Assembly (NCBI RefSeq): GCF_004000865.1
Contig: NZ_BIMB01000050.1
Location: 1-53,917, forward strand
DNA from: Paenibacillus elgii NBRC 100335
GTDB taxonomy: Bacteria > Bacillota > Bacilli > Paenibacillales > NBRC-103111
DNA: 53,917 nt
Direction: 5' to 3'
This document shows, one piece after another, positions 9,569 through 17,597 of the stretch. Every line of letters starts with the position of its first letter. Position 1 is the first letter of the stretch. A model generated the notes under the pieces. It did not search any database. It saw only the letters and a list, made by a program, of their open reading frames with translations, and was not told the DNA's origin. Made by a program: the position numbers and the translations under genes.

Positions 9569-10443
9569 AAATTTATGAATTTTGCCCGTTTTTCAACGAA
9601 AACCGGGTGGCGGAAATCAAACTGAAAGAGGATGCCCGCTGGGTCGACGAGCTTCACGTCATTGAGGCCAACAAGACCTTCAGCTATGCGGACAAGCCCC
9701 GAAACTTCGATCCGGCTTATCTCGGTCCGAAGGTGGTTTACCACTCGCTTCATGCCGACAACGCGTTTCGCAAGCCGGAGCGGCACCAATTGTACTTTAA
9801 CCCGGATACGTGCCAAGCGGCGAACTTTGACCGCTGGTATTGGCGCTTGCTGAGCTACAACAGCGCGTTTCATAACGAAGCGTACCAAAGAAGCCGGTGC
9901 GCTGACATTTTGCGGGAGCGGGTGGAGGATGACGATGTGATCATTTTGGCCGACTTCGACGAAATCATCGACAGCCGCATGGCGGACCGGATTGTCTCCG
10001 AGGTGAAAAGACGTCAAGTCATCACCGTCAAAATGCACTATTCCGTCTTTTTCCTGAATCTATTCTGCCGCTCCAATCACGGCGCTCCGCACTGGAGCTA
10101 TCGCGTCTTCGCGATGAGCGGACGCTTTTTCAGAAGCATGCCTTTCTCCGCGGATTATCTAAGGAAGAAGGGCATTGCCGAAGGGTTATATCAGGAAATC
10201 TACTGCCTGGAGGAACCGGCCGGATTTCATCATTCGTGGCTGGACTATCGCCAAACCGCGCTGCCCAAGCTCCAAGCGTTTGCAGCCAATGTCAAGGACA
10301 AAAGTATCGTGAACGAGGATTACATCAAGCAGTGTCTGGACGATAAAAAGCTGTACTATCTCGATACCGAGCTGTACGTGGATAACGAAAAACCGTTTTT
10401 GGCCGCGCTGCGGGACATCCCTACGGCGGATCTGTGGTATTGA
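9565..10443 (+). CDS. GT17-like glycosyltransferase coupled to the NRPS
   Basis: This 292-residue protein resembles glycosyltransferase family 17 (beta-1,4-N-acetylglucosaminyltransferase type). It starts with K-I-Y-E-F-C-P-F-F-N-E, has a middle segment that binds cofactor-like D-E (V-I-I-L-A-D-F-D-E-I-I-D near residues 130-140), followed by the W-S-Y-R-V and a G-F-H-H-S-W-L block typical of the family. No signal peptide or membrane segment is visible, so it should act in the cytoplasm. Its ATG overlaps the NRPS stop (ATGA), so the two are translated together, and a strong terminator follows; this makes it a dedicated partner of the NRPS. The likely role is to glycosylate the peptide, which is inference. 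Family assignment rests on motif resemblance only. Confidence 0.65.
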   Translation: MKIYEFCPFFNENRVAEIKLKEDARWVDELHVIEANKTFSYADKPRNFDPAYLGPKVVYHSLHADNAFRKPERHQLYFNPDTCQAANFDRWYWRLLSYNSAFHNEAYQRSRCADILRERVEDDDVIILADFDEIIDSRMADRIVSEVKRRQVITVKMHYSVFFLNLFCRSNHGAPHWSYRVFAMSGRFFRSMPFSADYLRKKGIAEGLYQEIYCLEEPAGFHHSWLDYRQTALPKLQAFAANVKDKSIVNEDYIKQCLDDKKLYYLDTELYVDNEKPFLAALRDIPTADLWY

Positions 10444-10456
10444 AATCTAGCTAACT

Positions 10457-10487
10457 AAGAATCCGAAGCTTTTCGGATTCTTTTTTT
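10457..10487 (+). terminator. Intrinsic terminator of the NRPS operon
   Basis: An 11-bp perfect stem (AAGAATCCGAA/TTCGGATTCTT) with a GCTT loop runs into a run of seven T. It closes the NRPS-glycosyltransferase operon and separates it from the next gene. Confidence 0.9.
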
Positions 10488-10502
10488 ATTTACAAAAAAG
10501 AA

Positions 10503-10560
10503 TTGACAACGCTTACAATTTCGTGGATGATGAACATAAAAAACAAACCTAAAACAAACC
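10503..10560 (+). promoter_or_regulatory. Promoter with CcpA cre site and direct repeat
   Basis: TTGACA at 10503-10508 with GATGAT 17 bases downstream (10526-10531) forms a plausible sigma-A promoter. Overlapping its -35, TGACAACGCTTACA (10504-10517) matches the cre consensus TGWNANCGNTNWCA at every fixed position, so repression by CcpA on good carbon sources is expected. Downstream, AAAACAAACC is repeated exactly 11 bases apart (10540-10549 and 10551-10560), one helical turn, as for a regulator binding as a direct-repeat dimer. Confidence 0.7.
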
Positions 10561-10670
10561 AGAAGTCGTTATTTATTTGATGATCTTCGCATTTTTTGAA
10601 TCAGAATGAAACCAGATTGAAGGAGTTCAAATCGGAAAACGGATACCCATCGAAAAGGAGCTGTTGAACG

Positions 10671-12986
10671 ATGTTCTTCTCAGAGAATGGAACAAACGGT
10701 AAGGCGAACGAAACGATCAGCAGACGAAAAGTTCTTAAGACCTTAGGACTCGGAGGGGCGATATTGGCCGGCAGCGCCTTCGGCGGCTCGCAGTTTGCTT
10801 CGGCGGAAAGTCTGCAGTCCGGCGGCCAAGGGGACCGTCAAGTGATGTGGGTCGCCAGCGTGGAGGAACTGATGTCGCTCCCGCCCGGCCAGCTCAAGGA
10901 CGGCTTGCATGTATTCGTTGGCGGCTACTACAAGAGCGGCGACGGGGGCGGCAAGCTGGTTCGCTATATGGCCGGAAGCGTCAAAGCTGATAACGGCGGC
11001 ACGGTGCACAAGCCGGCAAAAGGCCAAGGCTGCTTTGAAGTCGTGCACGACGGGGTAGGGGATTTCCGCTGGTTCGGCATTTTCGATGCGAAGACGAATG
11101 CGGACGGGGCGCTGGATGCGCTGGTCAACGATCTATCGATCCGACGCGTCGAAGCGTACTCCGACCTGAATTTCGTCAAGCGCCATGTGTTTCACCGGAG
11201 CGATATCGAGATTGATTTTCAGGGACATACTGTAACGACTGAGGGGATCGAGCTGAATAAGTTAGACAACCCGTTCGGCGCCGTTATGTTTTTCCAGGGG
11301 ATCAAAACCGACATGGTCCATACCGTGACGCTGAGCGAAGAACTACCGGAGTACTCGGATATTTTCGAGGTCGCCGATTCGTCCATTTTCGTGGTCGATA
11401 GCTGGTGGCATGCACAAATCAAGAACAATCCGGGCGGAAACGCGCAGCGTGAGCTCGACTATCTTCTCAAAGTAACGGAAATTCTCGACTCTACTCATGT
11501 CCGGTTCAATTATAAGCTCGGCTGGCCGCTGGCGAAGGGACGGCTGTTGACCTACCGGAAAATCAACCCGGCTTTCCGCTGCCATGTGCGGAACATGAGC
11601 TTTATCGGCATTCCGGTGCCGCCTAACGGAACGAGCACGCGGCCGTTCCCGACTTGGGACCAGATCGGGTCGAATCCGGTCGCGTACGAATTCGCGGTCG
11701 AATGCGACGCATCGGGCATCAAGGCGACCAAAGTGTTCTGGCCGGTCGTCATGCGGAGGTACAACACCCATTATGTAACGGAGCGCTGTCAACTGATGAA
11801 CCCGGAAGAACGCGATTGGGGCGGTACCGGCTATTTGACGCAGCAGATCAACGTGCTGTACGGCCACGTCAGGGATTGCAACACGAGCAATGCTCGTCAC
11901 TTGAACGATTTTACGTGTGCGGCCTACTGCATGGTCGAGAACTGCCACGGAGACGGTGACGAGTACGGCCCGTTCGTCACGCACGGTCAATTCGAGCACG
12001 ACCTGACGTATATCAACAACTCCGGCCTGTTGTCGTTCGCGAACAGCGGCTCGACGTGGGGCGACAGCGCCAAGCGGGTGACTGTCAAGAAGCATATCGC
12101 GTCGCGGATCGTCGCGCACAAGCGGCTTACCGACCTGACGCTTGAGGATTGCCATGCCGTCGTGACGTATACGAAGCCCGGCGTGAAAATGGCGAATTCC
12201 GGCTCGTTCTGGGTCAACATGGACGGGCTGCAGATGAGAGGCTGTACGGCGCAAGAGATGATAACGATTTCGAAAAGCTCCTCCCGGGGCACAAGGAAAA
12301 ATATGATCGACAGCTGCTCCTTCGGCATGCTGAAGGGCTATGAAATCGCCCGTCCGATCCGCTCGGGAACGAACCAAATCGGCTATATGCCGTGCAGCGG
12401 GGATTTGACGATTGCCAACAGCGAGTTTTACAACGTCGAAGATGTCAACTTGGGGAGTATCGATAAGCTGACGCTCATCAATACTTGGTTCAAGGGCCTG
12501 CCTCAGGCAGGAGGCACGGTTAAGGTCGGCACACGTGAAATCGTCATGCAGGGCGGCGGACTTGTGGATTGCTGCTTTTTGTTCACCGGCGCATGGGACA
12601 AGGTCGGCGACGTCAACAATCCGAAAAATAAACCCGACCAGTGGATCACGATCGACGGCGGCGCGGTATCCAGCGGAACGAACGGCGAGAAGGCGTTCCT
12701 GAAGAGTGCCGATCCGGCAAACGTCATCACGTGGCATTTCGGAAACTGCAGAAGCGCCGCTTCGGACGCGGATACGGCACATTTCCAGATCCAAGGCGGG
12801 ATGAACAAGCTGAAGGCCGTCGGCTCTCACTTCGCGGGCGGGAAGTATGTAGCGGCGGACGGCGCTTTCGGAAGCGGAGGTTACTTCTTCATGACATCGT
12901 GCCTGGAAGAGAAGGTCAACCGGACGGCGCTGCCGGCGGAAACCGATACGGTAAAACACAGCGCCGGCAACTTTTCGATTTCTTAG
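10671..12986 (+). CDS. Tat-exported right-handed beta-helix protein (pectate-lyase-like)
   Basis: A 771-residue protein with an N-terminal twin-arginine signal (S-R-R-K-V-L-K-T-L-G-L-G-G, residues 19-31, then a hydrophobic stretch and a likely A-S-A cut near residue 45). The mature N-terminal part (G-Y-Y-K-S-G-D-G-G-G near 85) matches proteins of the pectate-lyase/tailspike beta-helix superfamily, and the rest has many short I-D-x-x-G and N-S-x-F type turns typical of such helices. It is therefore a secreted folded protein, probably acting on a plant or bacterial polysaccharide; no catalytic residues could be assigned. The ATG at 10671 has an upstream AAAGGAG. A cre site in the promoter and the neighbouring GntR/solute-binding regulator both support a carbohydrate role. 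Confidence 0.75.
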   Translation: MFFSENGTNGKANETISRRKVLKTLGLGGAILAGSAFGGSQFASAESLQSGGQGDRQVMWVASVEELMSLPPGQLKDGLHVFVGGYYKSGDGGGKLVRYMAGSVKADNGGTVHKPAKGQGCFEVVHDGVGDFRWFGIFDAKTNADGALDALVNDLSIRRVEAYSDLNFVKRHVFHRSDIEIDFQGHTVTTEGIELNKLDNPFGAVMFFQGIKTDMVHTVTLSEELPEYSDIFEVADSSIFVVDSWWHAQIKNNPGGNAQRELDYLLKVTEILDSTHVRFNYKLGWPLAKGRLLTYRKINPAFRCHVRNMSFIGIPVPPNGTSTRPFPTWDQIGSNPVAYEFAVECDASGIKATKVFWPVVMRRYNTHYVTERCQLMNPEERDWGGTGYLTQQINVLYGHVRDCNTSNARHLNDFTCAAYCMVENCHGDGDEYGPFVTHGQFEHDLTYINNSGLLSFANSGSTWGDSAKRVTVKKHIASRIVAHKRLTDLTLEDCHAVVTYTKPGVKMANSGSFWVNMDGLQMRGCTAQEMITISKSSSRGTRKNMIDSCSFGMLKGYEIARPIRSGTNQIGYMPCSGDLTIANSEFYNVEDVNLGSIDKLTLINTWFKGLPQAGGTVKVGTREIVMQGGGLVDCCFLFTGAWDKVGDVNNPKNKPDQWITIDGGAVSSGTNGEKAFLKSADPANVITWHFGNCRSAASDADTAHFQIQGGMNKLKAVGSHFAGGKYVAADGAFGSGGYFFMTSCLEEKVNRTALPAETDTVKHSAGNFSIS

Positions 12987-13009
12987 TGGGACCTTGTTAT
13001 AATAACAAG
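12974..13009 (+). promoter_or_regulatory. Promoter -10 inside a 17-bp palindrome
   Basis: CTTGTTATAATAACAAG (12993-13009) is a perfect palindrome with 8-bp arms around a single central base, and it contains the -10 hexamer TATAAT (12998-13003); TTCGAT at 12974-12979 is a weak -35 candidate. The TTGT...ACAA outline fits operators of GntR-family regulators, so the following gene probably represses itself here. Confidence 0.65.
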
Positions 13010-13081
13010 TAATAGAGCGGATACAGGATGGTCCCTATTTCCTGTTCTGTTCAGTGTATCGGGCGGAAATGAGGTCTAAGG

Positions 13082-14464
13082 ATGGAACAAAGGACAAGTC
13101 GCAAAACGCCCCGCGAGCGGCTAAGCGAATTCGTCAGCACGCTGCGGGAAGATATATTGACAGGAAAGCGGCCGACAGGAGACTACTTGCCTTCCGAAAA
13201 ATCTTTCGCCGCGCAGTTCCAGTTGAGCAATCAAACGGTGCGAAAAGGGCTGGACGTTCTCGTTTCGGAGGGGCTGATCGAAAAAATACCACGCGTCGGC
13301 ACGAAGGTTATCGGGCCTCCGGACGAAGCTTTCGTCACCGTGAAGCTAGGTTTTCACAGCTCCGTCACCGGAGAAGCGGGAATTCATCAGCTGCTGTCGA
13401 TCTTTCAAAAGGAAAACCCGCATATCCGGATACAAGCCGTGCCTACGTCCAGCACCAACTACAAATATATCAGCAAGTACTTGTCCGGCGGCATCCTTGA
13501 TGTGGTCATGATGAACTTTATGAATTTTCGGGAATGTGTGGAGAGCGGAGACGAAGGGCTGCTGGAGCCGATGGAACGCAATCCGGAGCTGTATTCCTTC
13601 CTGTCGGACGCCTTTATGGCGAATGGCCGCCAGCTCGTGCAGCCGTTTATTTTTTCCCCGCTCATTCTATGTTATAACCGGGAGCACTTTCGGGCGGCCC
13701 ATTTATCCGAGCCGGACAGCAGCTGGCAGTGGAACGATCTGATCGACTATTCGGCGTGGCTTGCCATTCCGGGTGAACGGCTTGGCTTTCACTGCGACTT
13801 GTATTCGCCGAACCGCTGGCCTCTTCTGCTGCTGCAGACCGGTGGAAAGTTTGAGCGGCACGAAGACGGCCGGCTTAAGCTTGCCGGTACGCCGATGATG
13901 GACGCGCTTCGCTACTGCGGGGAGATGAAGCAAAGTATTCCTTCTTTATCCGAAGGGGTGACGACCGGCGAATCGGAGCTGCTTCTGGCGAAGGGCAAAG
14001 CGTCGATAATCATGACCAGTTATTTTTATTTGAATTATTTGCTTGGCGAGCGGGTATCCTTTGACATCGCGCCCGTACCGCATTTGGGTACACCGAAGAC
14101 GATGCTGCTGAACATCGGGCTTGCGATCAATCGTCAGTCGCAGGTCAAGGCCGCCGCTGCCAAGCTGGTGGAGTTTTTGACCGGTTACAAGGCTCAGCTT
14201 TACGTTCGGCAGAACACGTACAGTCTTCCCGCAAGAAAATCCGCCGCCGAATGGGTAGGGGAAGAGAAACGGTATCTACCGTCGAGATTTTCGTTATTTC
14301 GCGAAACGATTCCCGGCTTTCGGTATTTTACCGATCTGGCGATCGGCGCGCGCGAGCTGTCCGTCATCAACCAGGAACTCAAGATGTATTGGGCCGGCTT
14401 GGAAACCGAGGAGGCCCTGTGCTCTCAAATCGAGGAGCGTCTGGCGGCTAGTTCCTTGTCCTAA
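13082..14464 (+). CDS. GntR helix-turn-helix fused to extracellular-type solute-binding domain
   Basis: A 460-residue regulator. Residues about 10-78 form a GntR winged helix (L-P-S-E-K-S-F-A-A-Q-F-x-L-S-N-Q-T-V-R-K-G-L-D-V-L near 35-60). Residues about 85-450 resemble family 1 ABC sugar-binding proteins (G-I-H-Q-L-L-S-I-F-Q-K-E-N-P-H-I-R; L-D-V-V-M-M-N; repeated A-L-R-Y-C-G-E-M and K-A-S-I-I-M-T-S-Y segments). There is no signal peptide, so the binding domain senses a ligand, probably an oligosaccharide, inside the cell. The arrangement replaces the usual UTRA effector domain. It likely controls itself through the palindrome at 12993 and perhaps the beta-helix gene upstream. Confidence 0.85.
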   Translation: MEQRTSRKTPRERLSEFVSTLREDILTGKRPTGDYLPSEKSFAAQFQLSNQTVRKGLDVLVSEGLIEKIPRVGTKVIGPPDEAFVTVKLGFHSSVTGEAGIHQLLSIFQKENPHIRIQAVPTSSTNYKYISKYLSGGILDVVMMNFMNFRECVESGDEGLLEPMERNPELYSFLSDAFMANGRQLVQPFIFSPLILCYNREHFRAAHLSEPDSSWQWNDLIDYSAWLAIPGERLGFHCDLYSPNRWPLLLLQTGGKFERHEDGRLKLAGTPMMDALRYCGEMKQSIPSLSEGVTTGESELLLAKGKASIIMTSYFYLNYLLGERVSFDIAPVPHLGTPKTMLLNIGLAINRQSQVKAAAAKLVEFLTGYKAQLYVRQNTYSLPARKSAAEWVGEEKRYLPSRFSLFRETIPGFRYFTDLAIGARELSVINQELKMYWAGLETEEALCSQIEERLAASSLS

Positions 14465-14472
14465 CAACAAAA

Positions 14473-14507
14473 AAAACGGAGTCACGCAGGTTTGCGGGCT
14501 CCGTTTT
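14473..14507. terminator. Bidirectional terminator between convergent genes
   Basis: AAAACGGAG and CTCCGTTTT form an A/T-flanked stem that can end transcription in both directions, with an inner CGCAGGTTTGCG hairpin. It overlaps the last codons of the convergent MFS gene. Confidence 0.8.
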
Positions 14508-15696
14508 CTGATCTAGACGGTGGTGCAAGCATTTTTAAGCAAAGAAGGATACAAAGTAAACATGCAAATCCTGCGAAAAGGAGACAGGATAGCTGCAGTG
14601 AAATAAGATCGGCCAACAGACCGACTAAAAGTGTGATCATAATTTGAATGGTACCTTGAGTCATATCGGCTATGCTGGCGAATCTCCCCATCATTTCGGG
14701 AGGGACGTGATTTTGAAAACATGTGGCATATCCTGCGCTTGCAAAAGACATAAAAAATCCCAACAATGCAAATGATAGTGCTGCGGTCATAAAACTGGAA
14801 GATGCGTAAAATAGGATATAAAAAAAAGTAGTCAGTAATATGCCATAACTCATAAACCAACGATAAGATATTTTTTGTGAAGTTAATGCCGCTAAAAAAG
14901 ATCCCAGTAACGATCCCACGCCGGTGATACTTATGATATTGCCGTAATCCATATCCGTTAATTTCAAAACCATTTTAATGAAAGCAGCTTCCTGCGAGTC
15001 AATCGCATATCCTATTAGCGCAGCAGCTTGAAATAAAATATAGATAGAGATGAAAAATGTTGATGATTTTGCAAATTTAACCACAGTCCTTAGATCATTG
15101 GCCAATATGTGGAAAGAGATTTTCCCGCGAACATGGTCACTATTATTTTCTACGTCAGGAAGCAGGAAAATGATAAAAGCGCATACAATGAAACTTATCG
15201 CATTAAATACGATGCAAAAATGAACACCGACTGTCATAATTAGCAAACCGGAAATGCCCGGTCCTAACAGAAATGCGCTGGAATTAGTCATACTAATCAA
15301 AGAATTAAATCGTTGTCGTTTTTCTGTTGGAATAAGCTTTGTTATATATACGGAGGAACTTGGGCCAAAAAATGAACCGAATAAATTAATGACAAACATT
15401 AAGGCGTAAATAACTAACAACGAAGGAGCGAAAAGAATCAAGCCGATTAAGATGCCTCTAATGACATCAACAAATATCATGAGTTTCCTAACATTGATAC
15501 GGTCGATAATACTGCCGGACCAGAAATTGGTTACAAGCATAGCAATAGGTCTAATGATGAATAGACCTGCAAGTGCAGTCGCCGATCCCGTAAGATTCAA
15601 AACCATAATGTTAATTGCGACAAAATAAATCCAATTCCCCAAGTTGGAAAAGCCAAGTCCAAATATTAATAAAATTGCTTTAAGCCGTCCGTTCAT
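14482..15696 (-). CDS. MFS efflux transporter
   Basis: A 404-residue, 12-helix major facilitator protein of the MefA/enterobactin-exporter-like kind (F-G-L-G-F-S-N-L-G-N-W at the start, G-x-x-I-D-R-I-N-V-R-K near residue 63 between helices 2 and 3). It probably exports a small molecule or drug; the substrate cannot be told from sequence. The start ATG at 15696 follows AGGTGAGGTG. The gene and its upstream region are markedly AT-richer than both flanks, with AAA/AAT/TTT-rich codons, which suggests recent acquisition. It is transcribed alone, convergent to the GntR fusion gene. Confidence 0.85.
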   Translation of the reverse strand: MNGRLKAILLIFGLGFSNLGNWIYFVAINIMVLNLTGSATALAGLFIIRPIAMLVTNFWSGSIIDRINVRKLMIFVDVIRGILIGLILFAPSLLVIYALMFVINLFGSFFGPSSSVYITKLIPTEKRQRFNSLISMTNSSAFLLGPGISGLLIMTVGVHFCIVFNAISFIVCAFIIFLLPDVENNSDHVRGKISFHILANDLRTVVKFAKSSTFFISIYILFQAAALIGYAIDSQEAAFIKMVLKLTDMDYGNIISITGVGSLLGSFLAALTSQKISYRWFMSYGILLTTFFYILFYASSSFMTAALSFALLGFFMSFASAGYATCFQNHVPPEMMGRFASIADMTQGTIQIMITLLVGLLADLISLQLSCLLFAGFACLLCILLCLKMLAPPSRSENGARKPA

Positions 15697-15780
15697 TATT
15701 CACCTCACCTTAAATTGTCAATTGAATTGTAAATATATTACTTAACTTATAATATAATTAATTTTCTTTCAATATAAAGC

Positions 15781-15830
15781 AGCCGGGTTTCCCCGTCATA
15801 AGGGAAGCTGAAACGGCTCTTTTTCTTTTT
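15781..15830 (+). terminator. Hairpin followed by T-rich tract
   Basis: AGCCG...CGGCT closes a stem with an inner TTCCC/GGGAA hairpin and is followed by CTTTTTCTTTTT. It reads as a plus-strand intrinsic terminator although no plus-strand gene lies directly before it, so it may be left over from the gene that stood here before the AT-rich MFS gene arrived. Confidence 0.5.
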
Positions 15831-15857
15831 GAAGGAAGCAGCAGGCCAATCAACGGA

Positions 15858-15886
15858 TTGACATTCGATCAAGCGCAGGATAGAAT
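15858..15886 (+). promoter_or_regulatory. Strong sigma-A promoter
   Basis: TTGACA (15858-15863), a 17-base spacer and TAGAAT (15881-15886) make a near-consensus promoter for the DUF6530/AAA/VWA operon. No operator is visible, so expression is probably constitutive or controlled in the repeat-bearing leader. Confidence 0.8.
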
Positions 15887-15896
15887 GAAGTGGAGA

Positions 15897-15928
15897 TTTA
15901 GTAATTTAGTAAATTAGTAATTTAGTAA
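15897..15928 (+). repeat. Four tandem 8-bp repeats in the leader
   Basis: TTTAGTAA occurs four times back to back (the third copy is ATTAGTAA) between the promoter and the ribosome binding site of the operon. The unit contains stops in several frames and is not coding. Confidence 0.85.
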
Positions 15929-15948
15929 AATGAAAAGAGGGACATAAC

Positions 15949-16428
15949 ATGAAAATACCGACTACGTTAAAGCATAAGCCAGTTGTCGTTTCTGAAAATT
16001 ATGAGCAGGTTGACGGCCGATTCGCCCGAAATACGGATGCCAAAGGTCTTTCCTTGGGATTGGCCCAATGGAATGACAGGGGGAAAATCGATATTTCGGC
16101 CAAGGTATGGCGTTACACGGGGGAAAAATGGTCCCGGCAATCGGAGGAGCTGCCGCTCCACCGCGTTCTTGATTTATCCATTCTGATTTGCCGGACGATG
16201 GCGCATTTTCGCGAAGCTTACCGCTATGAGCATTTATATGATCCGCAGGAGCCGGTCATCGACCGGGTCGGTCTGCAGGGGGACGCCATGACCGTGGCCA
16301 TCTGTACGGACAATGAGAAAATCAATGAAGACATCAAGCTGTTCAGTCAGGCGCTGAGCGATGACGACGAGCTGATCGGCGAACGGCTGCGCACGTTATC
16401 CAGAATTTTGAAAGATATGGGGTATTAA
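15949..16428 (+). CDS. DUF6530-like protein
   Basis: A 159-residue soluble protein, first in the AAA/VWA operon. It matches what I remember of DUF6530: K-P-V-V-V-x-E-N-Y-x-Q-V-D-G near residue 10, L-S-L-G-L-A-Q-W-N near 35, and a conserved W-S-R-Q-S-E-E-L-P-L-H-R-V-L-D-L block near 65-80. The last third is an acidic helical region. No signal peptide or membrane segment is present, and no catalytic motif is obvious. The start at 15949 has GAGGG 10 bases upstream. Being 24 bases before the ATPase gene it is likely an adaptor or accessory protein of that machine; this is inference from context. Confidence 0.7.
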   Translation: MKIPTTLKHKPVVVSENYEQVDGRFARNTDAKGLSLGLAQWNDRGKIDISAKVWRYTGEKWSRQSEELPLHRVLDLSILICRTMAHFREAYRYEHLYDPQEPVIDRVGLQGDAMTVAICTDNEKINEDIKLFSQALSDDDELIGERLRTLSRILKDMGY

Positions 16429-16452
16429 CTTGGAACTAGGAAGTGATTAGAA

Positions 16453-17562
16453 ATGAATCAGGAATATATATTGTCTCCTGCAAGACAACTGACCGATGCG
16501 GAACAAGCGCTTGTCTGGCACAAGCCGTCAACGCATAAGGCCAGCGAAGAAGAACGCCGCATCTGTGCGGAAGTCAGACGCAACTGGAACCGCGGCGAAA
16601 TGAAAATCGCCAACATTTTGTTGGAAGGCGACGCAGGCTCGGGCAAAACGCAGCTCGCCAAAGCGTTATCGGCGAATTTCGGGCTGCCGTATACGAAGGT
16701 CACCTGCTTTGCGGACATGGACAAATCGGACATTATCGGCGCGATTTTACCCGTGATTTCCTCGGAACGGCTGGAGAAGCTGGAGCCTGCGGACCAGGCA
16801 GCGTTGAAGGCGTTATACGAGAGCGACGGTTTTCAGAGCGCAGCCGGAGTTTTGACCGACGTCCTGGGAATCGATCCGGAGCAGGCTGCCCTAAAGATGA
16901 AGCAGCTATTGAAGCTGGCTGCGGAAAACACCGACGGCGAAGCGGTAGAGTATCGTTTCTACCCTTCCGAGATCGTCCGGGCTTATCAGAAGGGCTACGT
17001 CCTGGAAATCCAGGAACCGAACGTCATTCGGGATGCCGCGGTATTAATGGCGCTGAACTCCGCCCTGGAGCTGGATGGCAGCATCAATCTTCCTACGGAA
17101 ATCGTGCGCAGACATCCGGATTTCATCGCGGTCATCACGACAAACCGCAGCTACGCAGGGGCCAGGCCGTTAAACGAGGCATTGCGCGATAGAGTTCAGC
17201 ACTCGGAAAAGATGGATCTGCCGACAAAAGAAGTCATGTTGGAACGCGCCATGGCCAAAACCGGCTACAGCAATGAACGGGTATTGGACGTTTTGGCAGA
17301 CACCATTATTATTCTGGACAAAACTGCCCGGGCCAATGCAATTAAAGGGGTGGCCGGAATGCGCTCGTATTTCTACTGGGCGGATGCGGTCGCCGGAGGG
17401 GCTTCCGTCAAGCAATCCCTTTATCATAAAGTCATCTACAAGATCACAACCGACTCCGAGGAAATCAAGCTGTTGGAAGATGCGCTTGCACGCCACGGCT
17501 TGACGGCAAGCTTGGAAGAGGTGGAGACTCAAGTAAAAAAAAACGGGATTCTGAAGCCTTAG
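16453..17562 (+). CDS. CobS/MoxR-like AAA+ ATPase
   Basis: A 369-residue AAA+ ATPase. Walker A is G-D-A-G-S-G-K-T near residue 60; the helix insert (residues about 100-170) and the following A-V-L-M-A-L-N-S-A-L-E-L-D sensor-type region, then V-I-T-T-N-R-S (sensor 1, near 232) and L-R-D-R-V (arginine finger region, near 248), follow the MoxR/CobS plan. Such ATPases remodel or load partner proteins together with a VWA protein, which is the next gene. The stop overlaps the VWA reading frame, and a run of nine A at 17535-17543 just before the stop could shift ribosomes or polymerase into that frame. Confidence 0.85.
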   Translation: MNQEYILSPARQLTDAEQALVWHKPSTHKASEEERRICAEVRRNWNRGEMKIANILLEGDAGSGKTQLAKALSANFGLPYTKVTCFADMDKSDIIGAILPVISSERLEKLEPADQAALKALYESDGFQSAAGVLTDVLGIDPEQAALKMKQLLKLAAENTDGEAVEYRFYPSEIVRAYQKGYVLEIQEPNVIRDAAVLMALNSALELDGSINLPTEIVRRHPDFIAVITTNRSYAGARPLNEALRDRVQHSEKMDLPTKEVMLERAMAKTGYSNERVLDVLADTIIILDKTARANAIKGVAGMRSYFYWADAVAGGASVKQSLYHKVIYKITTDSEEIKLLEDALARHGLTASLEEVETQVKKNGILKP

Positions 17563-17597
17563 AGATCAAGACATGGGGAGATGTCGACAGTACCGGC

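Noticed and set aside
11343..12959. Long minus-strand ORF (538 codons) opposite the beta-helix gene
   Set aside because: Arginine/alanine-rich shadow frame of a clear gene with Tat signal; no start signal and no recognisable domain.
15897..15928. Tandem TTTAGTAA units as a CRISPR or iteron array
   Set aside because: Units are only 8 bp without spacers, and no replication or cas genes are near.
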